A stretch of 8,932 nucleotides of DNA from Desulfobacterales bacterium (GCA_027037575.1 JALVZP010000059.1:1-8932); one strand, 5' to 3'. Counted from the first letter of the stretch, positions 1 to 6,669 are shown. Notes: generated by a model from the sequence alone, not told the origin. Made by a program: numbers and translations.

Positions 1-507
1 GCAAATATGGGACTCCTTCAGGAAAACAGGATCTCTTTTGAGAAGATAATCACCTTTATAAACAAGGATCACTCTATAGGCTTCATAAAGGCGAGGATAG
101 GAACACCTATCTCTTACATAATAAGAGAGCTTGGTGTTGAGATAAATGAAGGTGACAGGGTTGTAATTGGTGGGCCAATGAGGGGAAAGACAGTATATTC
201 ATTAGAAAGCACACCTGTTGACTACGACACAGATGCAATCCTAATTCAGGATAGATCAGAGATCATATCCTATACTGATCAACACTGTATAAACTGTGGA
301 GAATGTGTAAAGGTTTGTCCAACAAATGTTCCTGTAAACATGCTTGTTAGGCTTTTAGAAAATGGTCTTTTTGAGGAGGCAGCAAAAGAATATGATCTTT
401 TCTCCTGCATAGAATGTGGTCTGTGTACATATGTATGCATAGCAAGAATACCTATATTCCAGTATATCATGCTTGGAAAATATGAGTTATCAAAGATGGG
501 GGAATAA
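1..507 (+). CDS. rnfC: Rnf electron transport complex subunit C, C-terminal part (5' end outside window)
   Basis: This is the last 168 residues of RnfC, the peripheral subunit that in the family binds FMN and NADH and passes electrons to or from the other Rnf iron-sulfur centres. The frame is open from base 1, so the ATG at 7 is internal and the true start lies upstream. What is visible is the end of the SLBB-like region and two [4Fe-4S] motifs. The first is CINCGECVKVCP, with its first cysteine codon at 286. The second is CIECGLCTYVC, with first cysteine codon at 406 and last at 436. In the second motif the usual proline after the fourth cysteine is isoleucine, a mild deviation. The spacing between the motifs and the IP-x-FQY tail match RnfC. 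It is first of the visible rnfCDGEAB genes, and rnfD starts just after its TAA. Confidence 0.95.
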   Translation, partial: ANMGLLQENRISFEKIITFINKDHSIGFIKARIGTPISYIIRELGVEINEGDRVVIGGPMRGKTVYSLESTPVDYDTDAILIQDRSEIISYTDQHCINCGECVKVCPTNVPVNMLVRLLENGLFEEAAKEYDLFSCIECGLCTYVCIARIPIFQYIMLGKYELSKMGE

Positions 508-508
508 G

Positions 509-1474
509 ATGGATCAAAGACTCCTTATAGGATCTCATGCTCCTTTCTTTCATAGTGGAGACAGTATCTTAAAAAAGAATCTTAATATCATCCTTGCTGC
601 ACTTCCTGCTGTTATATATGGAATATGGCTTTATGGAATGCCTGCACTTAGGGTAATCACCCTTTCTATTGGATGTGCAATGTTCTGGGAGCTTATAATG
701 AACATTATTATGAGAAGACCTATTTCTATAGCAGATGGAAGTGCTGCACTTACAGGACTTCTATTTGGAATGATGCTTCCTGCAACTGCACCATTCTGGT
801 TAATCCTTGTAGGGACATTTATAGCAATAGTTGTGGCAAAGCAGATATATGGTGGATTGGGATGCAATCCATTTAATCCTCCACTTGTTGCAATGGCAAT
901 GGTCCTTCTTTCTTGGAAGGATGTAGTGGACTTTAATGCTGCCCTTGTAAACTATGATTTTGACTTCAATATGTTTTATCCACTTACTGCAGTAAAGAAC
1001 TTTGGTGCATCTGCTGTCTCAAACTATAATCTCCATGCCCTATTTATGGGAAAGCAGGCAGGAGCAGTTGGAGCAGTATTCGGATTAGGCCTTCTTATTG
1101 GAGGGACATATCTGATAGTAAGAGGTTATATAAAGTGGGAGATAAGTGTTTCATTCCTCTTAGGAGTATATATCTCAGCATACCTCTTTCATATTCATAA
1201 TCCAGAAAAGTATGCAGGGCCAATATTTCATCTTGTTACTGGATATACGCTTCTTGGGGCATTCTTCCTTGCTCCTGAAGACTCATCTTCTCCAGTAAAC
1301 CCTATACCAAAGATCATATTTGGCTTGGGTGCAGGAGTTCTCCTTATTCTCATAAGGAATATTGGATCATTTGTGGATGGGACAGTATTTGCAATACTTA
1401 TTATGAATCTTGCAAATCCAATGTTTGATAAAATCAGGCCTAAGGCATGGGGCAGGGGGTTAGAAAATGCGTGA
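509..1474 (+). CDS. rnfD: Rnf complex membrane subunit D, lacking the usual covalent-FMN threonine motif
   Basis: RnfD is an integral membrane subunit of Rnf, homologous to NqrB, and normally carries a covalently bound FMN. This protein is 321 residues with many hydrophobic segments. Family landmarks are SHAPFFHSG near the N-terminus, GGLGCNPFNP in the middle, and PIFHLVTGYTLLGAFFLAPED plus FAILIMNL late. I chose ATG 509 rather than the in-frame ATG 473. It has a GGGGG Shine-Dalgarno six bases upstream and yields the family-typical N-terminus, while 473 would add 12 residues and overlap rnfC. Oddity: where relatives have D-x-x-(S/T)-x-A-T-P-L, this protein reads D152-F-N-M-F-Y157-P-L, so the flavin-accepting threonine appears to be missing. 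The gene stops with TGA, showing TGA is a normal stop here, and overlaps rnfG by eight bases. Confidence 0.95.
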   Translation: MDQRLLIGSHAPFFHSGDSILKKNLNIILAALPAVIYGIWLYGMPALRVITLSIGCAMFWELIMNIIMRRPISIADGSAALTGLLFGMMLPATAPFWLILVGTFIAIVVAKQIYGGLGCNPFNPPLVAMAMVLLSWKDVVDFNAALVNYDFDFNMFYPLTAVKNFGASAVSNYNLHALFMGKQAGAVGAVFGLGLLIGGTYLIVRGYIKWEISVSFLLGVYISAYLFHIHNPEKYAGPIFHLVTGYTLLGAFFLAPEDSSSPVNPIPKIIFGLGAGVLLILIRNIGSFVDGTVFAILIMNLANPMFDKIRPKAWGRGLENA

Positions 1475-2075
1475 TATCTTAAAACTTTTTCTTGCTGTGA
1501 CCATATTTAGTGCAGTATCGGGAGGACTTCTCTCTCTTGTAAGAAGTAGCACCCGTGCAAGGATAGAGTACCAGCAGCTTAAATTTGTAAAAGGGCCTAC
1601 TTTAAAAGAGATAATGAAGGGATGTCAGAATGATCCTATAACAGACAGATTTAAGATAAAGGTTGGAAAGAAGGAAGAGACCATATTTGTTGGAATATTT
1701 AATGGTCAGCCAAGGGCAATTGCCTTAGAGGCATTCGGAAAGGGATTTCATGGTCCTATTGGTGTTTTGGTTGGAATAGATGTAAAGACAAATAAAATAA
1801 TAGGCATAGGAGTTACCACTCATAGTGAGACCCCAGGTGTTGGAGCAAGGGTAAAGACAGATCCTACATTTAGGGCTCAATTTAAAGGACTTCCTATTAC
1901 CCAAACATTTAAAGTGAAGGCAGATGGTGGACAGATAGATGCCATTACTGGCGCAACCATATCTTCAAGGGGTGTATGCAATGCAGTAAATAATGCGATA
2001 GCCCTTTATAAAAAGCTCAGACCAGAGATATTAAAGAGGCTCAAGAATTTTAAGAGCAAGACATTACGCTCTTAA
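1467..2075 (+). CDS. rnfG: Rnf complex subunit G, FMN-binding
   Basis: RnfG is a membrane-anchored subunit, homologous to NqrC, whose FMN is attached covalently to a threonine by the flavin transferase ApbE. The 202-residue protein has one N-terminal membrane segment (about residues 4-25) and then an FMN-binding domain. That domain includes GKGFHGPIGVLVGID and HSETPGVGARV. The attachment motif D158-A-I-T-G-A-T164-I-S is intact, with T164 the expected flavin-bearing residue. The ATG lies inside the end of rnfD (eight-base overlap) behind a GGGGG ribosome site, suggesting translational coupling. No apbE gene is in the window. Confidence 0.95.
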   Translation: MRDILKLFLAVTIFSAVSGGLLSLVRSSTRARIEYQQLKFVKGPTLKEIMKGCQNDPITDRFKIKVGKKEETIFVGIFNGQPRAIALEAFGKGFHGPIGVLVGIDVKTNKIIGIGVTTHSETPGVGARVKTDPTFRAQFKGLPITQTFKVKADGGQIDAITGATISSRGVCNAVNNAIALYKKLRPEILKRLKNFKSKTLRS

Positions 2076-2086
2076 AGGAGTTTGCC

Positions 2087-2677
2087 ATGCTAAAGAGGGT
2101 ATTTCGGGAATTTATAAAAGGACTCTGGGAAGAGATTCCTCCATTTAGGCTTGTCCTTGGACTCTGTCCAACTCTTGCAGTAACAAAGAGAGTAGAAGAT
2201 GCTATAGGAATGGGTCTTGCTGTCATCTTTGTTCTGACATGCTCAAATGTGATTGTATCAAGCGTTAGGAACTTTATACCAAAGCAGGTAAGAATAGCAT
2301 GTTTTATTGTAGTCATAGCCACATTTGTGACAATAGTTGAACTTGTAATGCAGGCATTTACCTACCATATTTACCAAGCACTTGGCATATTTATTCCTCT
2401 AATTGTTGTAAACTGTATCCTCTTAGGAAGGGCAGAGGCATTTGCATCCAAGAATGGTATAATTTATTCCTTTGCAGATGGTCTTGGTATAGGAATAGGC
2501 TATACACTTTCTCTTACTGCACTTGCAGCAATTAGGGAGATATTCGGATATGGGACATTCTTTAATATCCCTGTATTTGGCCCTTCTTTTAAGCCCTTCT
2601 CCTTTATGGTAAAGGCACCTGGTGCATTTGTTTGCTTGGGGCTTATGCTATGCATAATGAATATGTTTAAAAAATAA
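2087..2677 (+). CDS. rnfE: Rnf complex membrane subunit E
   Basis: RnfE is a multi-spanning membrane subunit homologous to NqrD. Together with RnfA it forms the inverted-topology pair that holds an intramembrane iron-sulfur cluster. The 196-residue protein shows the two signature half-sites: GLCPTLAVTKR with C27, and IVVNCILLGRAEAFA with C110. The C-terminal AAIREIFGYGTF stretch is also typical. A clear AAAGGAG ribosome site lies 7 bases before the ATG, and the gene begins 11 bases after rnfG. Length and motifs separate it from the paralogous RnfA next door. Confidence 0.96.
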   Translation: MLKRVFREFIKGLWEEIPPFRLVLGLCPTLAVTKRVEDAIGMGLAVIFVLTCSNVIVSSVRNFIPKQVRIACFIVVIATFVTIVELVMQAFTYHIYQALGIFIPLIVVNCILLGRAEAFASKNGIIYSFADGLGIGIGYTLSLTALAAIREIFGYGTFFNIPVFGPSFKPFSFMVKAPGAFVCLGLMLCIMNMFKK

Positions 2678-2690
2678 AGGGGTGTGAGCT

Positions 2691-3269
2691 ATGGATAGCT
2701 ACATTGTTCTAATTATAAGCTGCATATTCATAAACAATATACTCCTTATGCAGTATCTCGGAAACTGCCCATTTCTTGGTGTTTCTAAAAGGATGGATAC
2801 TGCATTTGGTATGTCAATGGCGGTTGTATTTGTGATTGTTATGGCAGGTGCAGTAACATGGGTAGTAAATTACTATATCCTGAAGCCATATGACTTAGAG
2901 TATCTCAGGACTTTATCATTTATCCTTGTAATTGCGTCACTTGTTCAGCTTGTAGAGATGTTTTTAAAGAAGAATATTCCTGCCCTTTATGCAGGACTTG
3001 GAATATATCTTCCTCTAATTACTACAAACTGTGCTGTTCTTGGAGTCTGCCTTATAAACATGAAAGAGGAATATGACTTCCTCCATACCCTTGTATCTTC
3101 CTTGAGCTATTCAGTAGGATATGGGCTCGCCCTGATCCTATTTGCAGCAATAAGAGAAAGGATACTTCTTGCAAGGGTTCCAAAACCACTTCAGGATACC
3201 TCTATTGGTCTTGTTACTGCTGGGATGTTCTCTTTGGCATTCTTTGGATTTAAGGGGATGATCCACTAA
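2691..3269 (+). CDS. rnfA: Rnf complex membrane subunit A
   Basis: RnfA is a multi-spanning subunit homologous to NqrE and the partner of RnfE. The 192-residue protein has about six hydrophobic segments. Its cluster-binding half-sites are LGNCPFLGVSKR (C26) and ITTNCAVLGVCLI (C114). They occupy the same relative places as C27 and C110 in RnfE, which reflects the shared ancestry of the two subunits. The C-terminal AAIRERILLARVPKPL segment is standard for RnfA. An AAAGGGGTG ribosome site precedes the ATG. The gene is 13 bases from rnfE and 11 bases from rnfB. Confidence 0.97.
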   Translation: MDSYIVLIISCIFINNILLMQYLGNCPFLGVSKRMDTAFGMSMAVVFVIVMAGAVTWVVNYYILKPYDLEYLRTLSFILVIASLVQLVEMFLKKNIPALYAGLGIYLPLITTNCAVLGVCLINMKEEYDFLHTLVSSLSYSVGYGLALILFAAIRERILLARVPKPLQDTSIGLVTAGMFSLAFFGFKGMIH

Positions 3270-3280
3270 GGAGGAAAAAG

Positions 3281-5290
3281 ATGATAGAAGGCCTTTTGGT
3301 TATGGGAGGACTTGGAGCAATACTTGGATTAGGCCTTGCTATTGCCTCTAAGGTCTTTTATGTATATGTAGATCCAAGGATTGAAGCAGTAGAAGAGCTT
3401 CTTCCTGGCGCAAACTGCGGTGGATGTGGATATCCTGGATGTAGTGCAAATGCAGAGGCAATTGTAAAAGGAGAATCCTCTCCTTCATCCTGTGTTGCAG
3501 CATCACAGGAGGTAATTCAGCAGATTGCAGAGATTGTTGGTGCAAAATTGGAGCTAAAAGAACCAGAAGTTGCAAAGCCAAATTGTAAGTATGGTGTATA
3601 TGAAGCAGACAGAAAATATATATATGATGGAGTAAGGGACTGCCGTGCTGCAATACTCATAAATGGTGGAGAAAAGGAGTGTCCAATTGGATGTCTTGGA
3701 CTTGGAACATGTGTAAAGGCATGTCCTTTTGGTGCACTTTCCATTGGTCCTGATAGGCTTCCAGTAGTGAATACAGAGAAATGCACAGGATGTGGGACAT
3801 GTGAAAGGGTATGCCCAAAGGGAATCATAAAGCTTAGCTCCAATTCATTAGCAATTGTCCATGAATATACAACAGATGAATGTACTGCACCATGTCAGAG
3901 GGCATGTCCTGCAGGAATAGACATTCCTGCCTATATAAGGGCAATAAGGGAAGGGGACTATGCAGAGGCACTAATTATTATAAAGAGGTCAAATCCATTT
4001 CCTGCTGTTTGTGGAAGGATATGTGTTCATCCATGTGAATATGCATGCAGAAGAAACCTTATTGATGAGCCTGTTGCAATAAATCCCCTAAAGAGATTTG
4101 TTACTGATTGGGAAAGGGAAAAGGGAATGCATGTTCAGGTTCCAAGGGCACCAGAAAGAGAGGAAAGGATTGCTGTAATTGGAGGAGGTGTAGAAGGACT
4201 AAGTGCTGCATATCTTCTTAATCGCTTGGGATATAATACGAAGGTACATGAAGCGACATCCAAGCTTGGTGGACTTCTCTGGATAGGACTTCCAGAAAAT
4301 AGGCTACCAAGGGAAGTAATTGAGTGGGATATAAAGGGAATATTAGAGGCAGGTGTTCAAGTAGAATTAAATAAGATGCTTGGGAAAGATATAAGTGTAG
4401 GTTCCCTCTTTAAGGAAGGTTATAATGCAGTCCTTATTGCAACTGGTGGATGGGATATGAAGCTCTATCTTTCAGAATTGGTTCCTGATGGATTTAATCC
4501 ACTTCCTGGAGTCTATCTTTTGATTGATCTGGTCAGAAGAAAGGAGATTCCTATTGGTTCAAACTGCCTTATAATTGGTGGAGGAAGATCTTCCTTAGAG
4601 GCAGCAAAGATATGTAAAGAAAGAGGAGCAAAGAATGTTTATATCCTCTTTAGGTCATCTAAGCAGGATTCACCAATAAGAGAGGAGGATCTGGAAAAAG
4701 GAGTGTCTGTCCTGTTTCAGACAGCCCTTACAAAGATGATGGGAAGAGATGATAAATTAGAACAGGTGGAGGTATGTGAGATTACGGAAGAAGGCAAAGA
4801 AAAGGAAGGGAGTAGGAGGAATATAGAGATAGATACAGTTATTGTTGGAGCAGGACGCTTTCCAGAGCTTATATATGTCAGAAAAGATGAGAACTCATGG
4901 GAGACAATAAGTCCATATGCTGGTCCTAATGTAGAACAAGAGGTCGGAATATTTAGGCCAGGAGAGGCAATATCTGATTATAAGGCAGCAGTTGAGGCAA
5001 TAGGTTCTGGAAGGAGGATGGCTGCATCTTTGTATAACTATTTCAGGGGACTTCCAGTAGAGCCACCAAGCAATATGATAAGGAAGGATACGGAGGTACT
5101 GGATGTAAGAGAAGTGGTAAATGTAAGGCCTGTTCCAAGGGTAAAGATGGCTGAAAGATCTAAGGATGAGCTAATAAATAATCCATCACTTGAGATTTCC
5201 TTAGGATATACAGAATCAGAGGCAAGGGAAGAGGCAAAAAGATGCCTCCAGTGTGGACTTATATGCTATAGAAAAGAAAAACTCAACTAA
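3281..5290 (+). CDS. rnfB: RnfB fused to a GltD-like NAD(P)H:FAD oxidoreductase module
   Basis: Residues 1-185 are a standard RnfB, the subunit thought to receive ferredoxin electrons. It has an N-terminal membrane anchor (about 3-29) and a cluster motif with C46, C49, C54 and C71. A two-cluster ferredoxin domain follows (C134, C138, C144, C148; C168, C171, C174, C178). From about residue 196 the protein continues as a glutamate-synthase-beta/NfnB-like flavoprotein. Cysteines C201, C205, C209 (CTAPCQRACPAGIDIP) and C244, C248, C252, C256 form the N-terminal iron-sulfur region. A FAD Rossmann motif GGGVEGLSAA lies at 301-310, and a second nucleotide motif GGGRSSLEAA at 433-442. The C-terminal tail has RCLQCGLIC (C655, C658, C662). 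At 669 residues it is much longer than plain RnfB (roughly 200-330). No stop or shift separates the halves. A TAAGGAGG ribosome site precedes it. Near 553-565 the usual FAD-binding G-D is replaced by P-G-E. The nicotinamide specificity cannot be read safely. Confidence 0.92.
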   Translation: MIEGLLVMGGLGAILGLGLAIASKVFYVYVDPRIEAVEELLPGANCGGCGYPGCSANAEAIVKGESSPSSCVAASQEVIQQIAEIVGAKLELKEPEVAKPNCKYGVYEADRKYIYDGVRDCRAAILINGGEKECPIGCLGLGTCVKACPFGALSIGPDRLPVVNTEKCTGCGTCERVCPKGIIKLSSNSLAIVHEYTTDECTAPCQRACPAGIDIPAYIRAIREGDYAEALIIIKRSNPFPAVCGRICVHPCEYACRRNLIDEPVAINPLKRFVTDWEREKGMHVQVPRAPEREERIAVIGGGVEGLSAAYLLNRLGYNTKVHEATSKLGGLLWIGLPENRLPREVIEWDIKGILEAGVQVELNKMLGKDISVGSLFKEGYNAVLIATGGWDMKLYLSELVPDGFNPLPGVYLLIDLVRRKEIPIGSNCLIIGGGRSSLEAAKICKERGAKNVYILFRSSKQDSPIREEDLEKGVSVLFQTALTKMMGRDDKLEQVEVCEITEEGKEKEGSRRNIEIDTVIVGAGRFPELIYVRKDENSWETISPYAGPNVEQEVGIFRPGEAISDYKAAVEAIGSGRRMAASLYNYFRGLPVEPPSNMIRKDTEVLDVREVVNVRPVPRVKMAERSKDELINNPSLEISLGYTESEAREEAKRCLQCGLICYRKEKLN

Positions 5291-5720
5291 GAATCTTTGT
5301 CATCCTGATCTTATATGCCTCTTTTTTCCTAAAAGAGCTATCTATCTTCTTTAATATACAAAAGCTTAATACAAGAAGGATAAGTGCTCCCAAGACAGAA
5401 CCAAAGGTAGAGCCTATACCAATATCAGCTCCAATCTTTCCTCCTTCGTATGCACCAAAGATAAGAGAGAATATGGGAAGGGCGTATACAAGAAGTGCTA
5501 TCTTTATAAGAGATCCTGAAGGAATACTCAGCTCAACTCTATCTCCTACTTTTGCATTAAGACTATTTTCTACCTCTATTCTGATCTCCTTTCCAGAAGA
5601 TCCAAGATCTATTCCTCATGTTCCCCTTGCAGAGCAGTGGCTACAAGAGGCACTTCTTTCTACCTTTACTATAGCCTTTCCTTCTTTTATTTCCTCTACA
5701 ATTCCTTCTTCGGAAAGCAT
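5283..5720 (-). CDS. rseC: RseC/MucC-family membrane protein with an in-frame TGA, probable selenoprotein (Sec35)
   Basis: Reading TGA at 5618-5616 as selenocysteine gives a 145-residue protein of family-typical length. In order it has an N-terminal EGIVEEIKEGKAIVKV strand region and a redox motif C26-S-H-C29-S-A-R-G-T-U35-G. Then come GDRVELSIPSGS (59-70) and two membrane helices at about 71-91 and 98-124. E. coli RseC, as I recall it, has C-x2-C-x5-C at the same positions, so the TGA falls exactly on the third cysteine. RseC is linked in E. coli to reduction of SoxR together with the Rnf-like Rsx complex, which fits its place beside rnf. ATG 5720 has a GAGG ribosome site 7 bases upstream. 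The terminal TGA is at 5285-5283, overlapping the end of rnfB tail-to-tail. No usable start follows the internal TGA, so a plain gene caller would miss the gene. The alternative is a pseudogene or base error (TGY to TGA). Confidence 0.82.
5583..5602 (-). promoter_or_regulatory. Candidate bacterial SECIS hairpin downstream of the rseC TGA
   Basis: On the - strand, GATCTTCT pairs with AGGAGATC across a GGAA loop, giving an uninterrupted 8-bp stem with one G-U pair. Thirteen bases separate the TGA from the stem and 21 separate it from the loop. Bacterial SECIS elements sit just after the UGA inside the coding region. They have a small apical loop with a G in its first two positions, at roughly 16-37 bases from the UGA, and this hairpin meets each criterion. 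A second GATCTT copy immediately upstream could form a weaker competing pairing. Confidence 0.7.
5616..5618 (-). other. In-frame TGA, predicted selenocysteine codon of rseC
   Basis: Codon 35 of the - strand rseC frame is TGA. It is the only in-frame TGA in any gene of the window other than terminal stops. It sits six residues after C29, where the family has its third conserved cysteine. rnfD ends with TGA, so a general reassignment of TGA is unlikely. Recoding to selenocysteine is inferred, not shown. Confidence 0.78.
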
Positions 5721-5746
5721 CTTCTTACCTCAAATTTTTTACAACA

Positions 5747-5776
5747 ATTCTACACAAATCAAATTTTGGTTGACAA
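5747..5776 (-). promoter_or_regulatory. Candidate promoter for rseC
   Basis: On the - strand a TTGTCA box (5776-5771) is followed after 18 bases by TAGAAT (5752-5747). The latter is preceded by TG in an extended -10 arrangement. The expected start of transcription lies about 20 bases before the rseC ribosome site. This is a consensus match only. The -35 box shares bases with the candidate dapF promoter on the other strand. Confidence 0.4.
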
Positions 5777-5796
5777 GGAATATCCTACCTTATAGT
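5770..5796 (+). promoter_or_regulatory. Candidate promoter for the dap operon
   Basis: A perfect TTGACA (5770-5775) is followed by TATAGT (5791-5796) with a 15-base spacer, slightly shorter than the 16-18 usually preferred. It lies just before dapF, whose ribosome site AAGGGG is at 5813-5818. The leader would be only about 20 bases, leaving no room for a lysine riboswitch or attenuator. Confidence 0.4.
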
Positions 5797-5823
5797 AAAG
5801 AATAATGTTTACAAGGGGTTCGG

Positions 5824-6648
5824 ATGAAGGGGATAGAATTCTGGAAGATGAGTGGAAGTGGAAATGACTTTATCATTATTGACAACAGGGATGGAAAGAT
5901 AAAAGAAAGTGAAATGAAAGATTTTGTAAGACTTATATGTAGAAGAAAAGTCTCTGTTGGAGCAGACGGAGTAATCTTCATAGAGAATGAGAAAGAATAC
6001 GATTTTTCATGGAGGTTCTTTAATTCAGATGGAAGTGAAGCAGAAATGTGTGGAAATGGAAGCAGATGTGCAGCTCGTTTTGCATATCTAAATGGTATTG
6101 CTCCAAAAAGGATGAGATTCAAGACACTTGCAGGACCTATTTCTGCAGAGGTTTTAGGAAGAAGGGTAAAGGTGCTTCTTAGTGATCCAAAGGATTTAAG
6201 GCTTGATCTTCCTATAGAAAGGCTTTTAGATTGGGAAAGCATTGATTTTATAAATACTGGTGTTCCCCATGTGGTAATTAGGATAAGGGATCTAAAAGAT
6301 ATCCCGATTAAAGAGGTTGGAAGAAAAATAAGGTTTCATAAGCTATTTTCACCAGATGGGACAAATGTAGATTTTATGAGAAAAATAGGGAAAAATCTCA
6401 TAGAAGTAAGGACATATGAAAGAGGGGTTGAGGATGAGACACTTGCATGTGGGACAGGAAGTATTGCCTGTGCACTTATTTCTTCCCTTAGGGATGGATG
6501 CACCTCTCCTGTAGATGTAAAGACAAGGGGGGGAGAGATACTGAGGATATACTTTAAGAAAGAAGGGGATCATTTTTCTGATATATGGCTTGAAGGAGAT
6601 ACAAATATCGTGTATATAGGTAAGCTTCATAAAGAGGCACTTTTATAA
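5824..6648 (+). CDS. dapF: Diaminopimelate epimerase
   Basis: DapF is a cytoplasmic, cofactor-independent enzyme that converts LL-diaminopimelate to meso-diaminopimelate for lysine and peptidoglycan. The 274-residue length is normal. The N-terminal FWKMSGSGNDFIIID motif is diagnostic. The two catalytic cysteines are present: C76 in EMCGNGSRC and C209 in ACGTGS. The substrate-contacting stretches NTGVPHVV (144-151) and ERGVEDET (199-206) are also seen. The ATG at 5824 is preceded by AAGGGG with a 5-base spacer. It is the first gene of the dap operon and is transcribed away from rseC. Confidence 0.97.
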   Translation: MKGIEFWKMSGSGNDFIIIDNRDGKIKESEMKDFVRLICRRKVSVGADGVIFIENEKEYDFSWRFFNSDGSEAEMCGNGSRCAARFAYLNGIAPKRMRFKTLAGPISAEVLGRRVKVLLSDPKDLRLDLPIERLLDWESIDFINTGVPHVVIRIRDLKDIPIKEVGRKIRFHKLFSPDGTNVDFMRKIGKNLIEVRTYERGVEDETLACGTGSIACALISSLRDGCTSPVDVKTRGGEILRIYFKKEGDHFSDIWLEGDTNIVYIGKLHKEALL

Positions 6649-6669
6649 CAAAAAAGAAGGGAGGTTCTT

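Larger units (their letters stand above)
5721..5823. other. Divergent intergenic region between rseC and dapF
   Basis: This 103-base stretch is the longest gap without a coding sequence in the window. It is very AT-rich. It contains both ribosome sites and the overlapping divergent promoter candidates. No riboswitch, tRNA or terminator hairpin was recognised in it. Confidence 0.7.

Noticed and set aside
473..508. Upstream ATG start for rnfD adding 12 residues
   Set aside because: It would overlap rnfC by 35 bases and gives an N-terminus unlike RnfD. The ATG at 509 has a well-placed ribosome site.
1472..1474. Genome-wide reassignment of TGA to an amino acid
   Set aside because: rnfD ends at a TGA exactly where RnfD proteins end and where rnfG begins. 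The other complete genes contain no internal TGA.
5319..5337. Hairpin CTCTTTT/AAAAGAG after rnfB as a rho-independent terminator
   Set aside because: The stem is mostly A-T, no T-run follows it, and it lies inside the rseC coding sequence.
5283..5720. rseC as a simple pseudogene
   Set aside because: There is only one interruption, at the conserved cysteine, with no frameshift, intact family motifs on both sides, good codon use, a ribosome site and a SECIS-like hairpin. It is kept as the alternative explanation, not the preferred one.
5473..5805. 110-codon open frame on the + strand
   Set aside because: It lies antisense to the rseC gene, has no recognisable family features and runs through the divergent promoter region. 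The - strand frame matches RseC throughout once the TGA is read through.
5790..6242. 150-codon open frame on the - strand
   Set aside because: It is a shadow of dapF, which has all catalytic motifs. The - strand product is low-complexity and resembles no family I know.
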